Source: Crossaster papposus | Lineage: Eukaryota; Echinodermata; Asteroidea; Velatida; Solasteridae | Length of the DNA: 64,000 nt | Assembly (NCBI GenBank): GCA_037893245.1 | Contig: JBAIAA010000751.1 | Coordinates: forward strand, 496,001-560,000 | Direction of reading: 5' to 3' | In this document: piece after piece, positions 43,371-64,000 of the stretch | Layout of the letters: each line of letters starts with the position of its first letter | How positions within the stretch are numbered: the stretch's first letter is position 1 | Translations under genes and position numbers: made by a program | The notes under the pieces: generated by a model | Told to the model about the DNA's origin: nothing | Database searches by the model: none | Seen by the model: only the letters and a program-made list of their open reading frames with translations

Positions 43371-43604
43371 TTCTTTGTTCACATTTTTGCAAATTTACCT
43401 CGTCATTTTTCCTTGTGGTATATTTGTGCATAGATAAAAAGTCGGATCCTCATTAGTGATCCCCACAATGTCGCTTCCCAGGTAATTGTATCTTAAAATT
43501 GAGGGCGGTCCCTAGCCACACGGCATATTCTGGTGTTTATGACTTCTGACTAGTGCCCTTGAACAAAGATAGGCCTACTGACAATTTGGGAGACCGCCAA
43601 CATT

Positions 43605-43675
43605 GGGCAATATAGCTCAGTTGGTAGAGCGATGGTCTGGTATCCTGGAGGTCGTAGTTTGAGTCTTGCATTGCC
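43605..43675 (+). tRNA. tRNA-Thr(GGT)-like sequence, probably pseudogene
   Basis: GGGCAAT / ATTGCC acceptor pairing; D-arm AGCTCAGTTGGTAGAGC; anticodon loop CTGGTAT (anticodon GGT, with T33 and A37); B-box AGTTTGAGTCT deviates from GGTTCRANTCC. It lies inside a repeated unit, which argues for a tRNA-derived repeat rather than a working gene. Confidence 0.55.
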
Positions 43676-43719
43676 GATTACTTTGTTCACATTTATATTT
43701 ATGCAAATGTCGCAGTACT

Positions 43720-44517
43720 TGCAAGGGGGGGTCCCTCCGTTTCATATCTTGCTTCATATGGTACACTGTGTTTTAGACAGCTGCAAAGTACAAAGGGTAT
43801 TTTTCAGTTTAAACTGGCATTTCTGAGCCACCTTACCACATGTAAGGCCGTGTCAGACGTGCTTCCAGAGCTACGGCTACGTCTACTCTATTGTCATCCT
43901 GCCCAAGCGTAGTTGTAGCCATAGACATTCGCACGCACCCGTGATATGTGCCTCCGGCTACCAAACTAAGCCGTATCCAAAGCGGGCATTGTTTACGGCA
44001 AGGCTGCGACTATTCTCCGCAGATTGTCAATTACAACATTGGAAGCCGTTGGCATAACAAATTACGACTTTCAGTTGTGTGTCATATAACCGGAAGTCGC
44101 GCCATTTCTATTTTAAAAAGTAACGAGTATTTGGTGATGATTTACTATAGTAATCTGAAATCAACAGTAAATGGAAAACTAAAATGAAATCATAATACTT
44201 AATTTAGAATTTTGTTGTTATCCCAAAATGAGATACATGTATGATTAATTTTATGGTATCGAAAGCGCGTTTACTACGGACATGAACTACACGTTAACCT
44301 ATAAATTGAATTCGCCGGGTGACGATTTACGTTGAATCGATCATGCGTGCGCTAGCTGTACATGATCATATGTCGAAGACGTGTGGAAATGTCAAACTTT
44401 GGACAAATCGTGACAGATTTTCTAAAGAAATCATCAAACCACCCATGTAATGAGTTCACAGTCTGTCCTGGCTATTTCCCCATGAATCAGCGTTGCAGAT
44501 AGACCCACTTTACGGTC
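43720..44517 (+). promoter_or_regulatory. S6K upstream region
   Basis: About 800 bp between the tRNA-like repeats and the S6K start, with no recognised repeat family. By position it should hold the S6K promoter and 5' UTR; no motif was confirmed. Confidence 0.4.
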
Positions 44518-62954
<18,437 letters not shown>

Positions 62955-64000
62955 GTAAGCTTAAAGGAAACATGTAGTCTAACATCTTCATTACGCATTT
63001 TTTGTTTTAAATCAATAGATTTATGTGTATCAAATGTGAATAAAAAGCAAAACTGGTTCTAGTGTACGTTTAGTGTGGTAATTTGCCGTCCAGAAATTGA
63101 CCCCCCCTTTTTAAATTTCGCGGCCACTCAAAATGAGTGACGTAAATCGAGTCAGAACCCGGACAAATTATCGATAGTCGGTACGCGACGTCTAGGTACG
63201 AGACGGGTTCGCGTGGCCACGTACGCACACATTGTTGTGTGTACGAGAGTGAACGAATCCCGTACGCCTTGTGCACACGTACGTACACCCCCATGTAAAC
63301 GCGATCACCCACACGCACGCTGTCCAAAGCAAAGGATACCGTACAGAGTACATGTACATGTACATGTACAGTAATCGGCGCAGACTAAACACGGACGATC
63401 GTGAAAGTTCTTCGTCGGTTTTTAGTGAATCTGACGAAAACAGTACAGATTCGTCCGATTGGAATATTGTTAGGACAGCGTCTGACTTCAGCATGTTTTT
63501 TAAGGGCATGCCAAAGTTGCTGTACAGACCAGTGTCGAAGCACGACCGCTCAAAATGGTCGCTGCAGATCGGGCCGAAAAATCACTAGGCCCGGTGGGAC
63601 CACTTCGCTCTGGTAAGATTTACTTTGGCTGTCCAAATCCTCCGATATTTAGGATCAGCCGAAAACAAATGAAGGCTTACTCCATCCTTGGTAGTTTTGC
63701 TACACCCAGCAGCTACACATCTAGTCGGCATGACTGAAAACAGTCGTATTTTTACCCTGATTTAGAATAAAAAACCGGCATGGTAAACTCGTAGACAAAG
63801 ACTTGTTGCATGCAATGCGCGCATAATGCAAGCCAGGCCCGGGTAGCGCCCCCCCGCAGTGAGGCAATTCTCTGCCTCGATTTTTGTCATACCCCACGCG
63901 AAGTTTTATGTTAATGAGGCTTCCCTTTGAGGGGCGGAGTGGTATGACTAAACATTTTCAACAATTATTTTCTCCCATTTATCACAGAAAATAAACACAA
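62955..64000. other. S6K intron 12, left part
   Basis: No AGC-tail exon was recognised. GTACATGTACATGTACA words lie at 63350. A plus-strand open frame (63352-63587) is Ser/Asp-rich (SSSSVFSESDENSTDSSDWN) with no known domain; it is kept as a finding, not a gene. Confidence 0.45.

Larger units (their letters stand above)
43160..43710 (+). repeat. Two ~300-bp tandem units, each with a tRNA-like core
   Basis: TCTGGTGTTTATGACTTCTG and GACAATTTGGGAGAC precede each core; TTGTTCACATTT and TGCAAAT follow. The cores start at 43303 and 43605 (period 302 bp). AATGTCGCT...CC...GTTGCAT/GTATC words mark the unit boundaries. A third copy in reverse is at 56640-56990. Confidence 0.82.

Noticed and set aside
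43303-43675. Functional tRNA-Thr genes
   Set aside because: One core lacks half the D-arm, the other has a changed B-box, and both are embedded in a ~300-bp repeated unit; kept as tRNA-like pseudogenes.
63340-63372. ACATGTACATGTACATGT runs as a regulatory site
   Set aside because: The same self-complementary word occurs throughout the window (531, 3356, 19307, 41558, 51857); it is simple-sequence background.

Overview
The window is nuclear DNA of an animal, most likely a marine invertebrate deuterostome (echinoderm or hemichordate). Genes are split by GT-AG introns of about 0.4-6 kb, the coding exons resemble vertebrate orthologues closely, the intergenic DNA is full of ACATGTA-type words, and tRNA-derived SINEs and CR1/L2-like LINE remnants are common. 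The taxon is an inference; no marker in the window fixes it.

Three genes can be assembled exon by exon with conserved splice phase. (1) On the minus strand, 26750 down to 14095, are the first five coding exons (194 codons) of an ARM-repeat protein of the importin-alpha-like TMCO6 type; its 3' exons were not found. (2) On the plus strand, 27118-35380, is a complete seven-exon gene for MND1, the meiotic recombination partner of HOP2; the predicted protein is 205 aa, the length of human MND1. The two genes are head to head and their start codons are 367 bp apart, so they probably share a promoter. (3) On the plus strand, 44518-62954, are the first twelve coding exons (353 codons) of p70 ribosomal protein S6 kinase, with the TOS motif and nearly the whole kinase domain; the AGC tail lies beyond the right edge.

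The rest is repeats. 1-9 kb: a 132-bp tandem array whose unit encodes the C-terminal tail of a non-LTR reverse transcriptase, several MITEs, and a three-level nest (SINE in MITE in LINE tail). 9.5-11.6 kb: a 37-bp minisatellite with about 47 units. 12-24 kb: TMCO6-like introns full of palindromic elements. 27-35 kb: MND1 introns holding TTAA-bounded MITEs, a LINE tail and an intact SINE with 12-bp target duplications. 36.4-37.3 kb: a 15-bp array that arose inside a ~43-bp array. 38.6-41.2 kb: a broken CR1/L2-like LINE. 41.6-42.8 kb: a 1.2-kb long-TIR element with a 9-bp target duplication. 43.2-43.7 kb: ~300-bp tandem units, each with a tRNA-Thr-like core. 44.5-64 kb: S6K introns with the same MITE families.

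Four MITE families end in TTAA. One, with TIR TTAACCAGTTCGCGCCGG, has at least twelve copies or fragments and looks like a piggyBac-type non-autonomous family. Three others start TTAAAGG but have unrelated interiors. I found no bacterial-style operon, CRISPR array or defence system; the unusual content is repeat architecture. Long open frames inside the tandem arrays are treated as artefacts.
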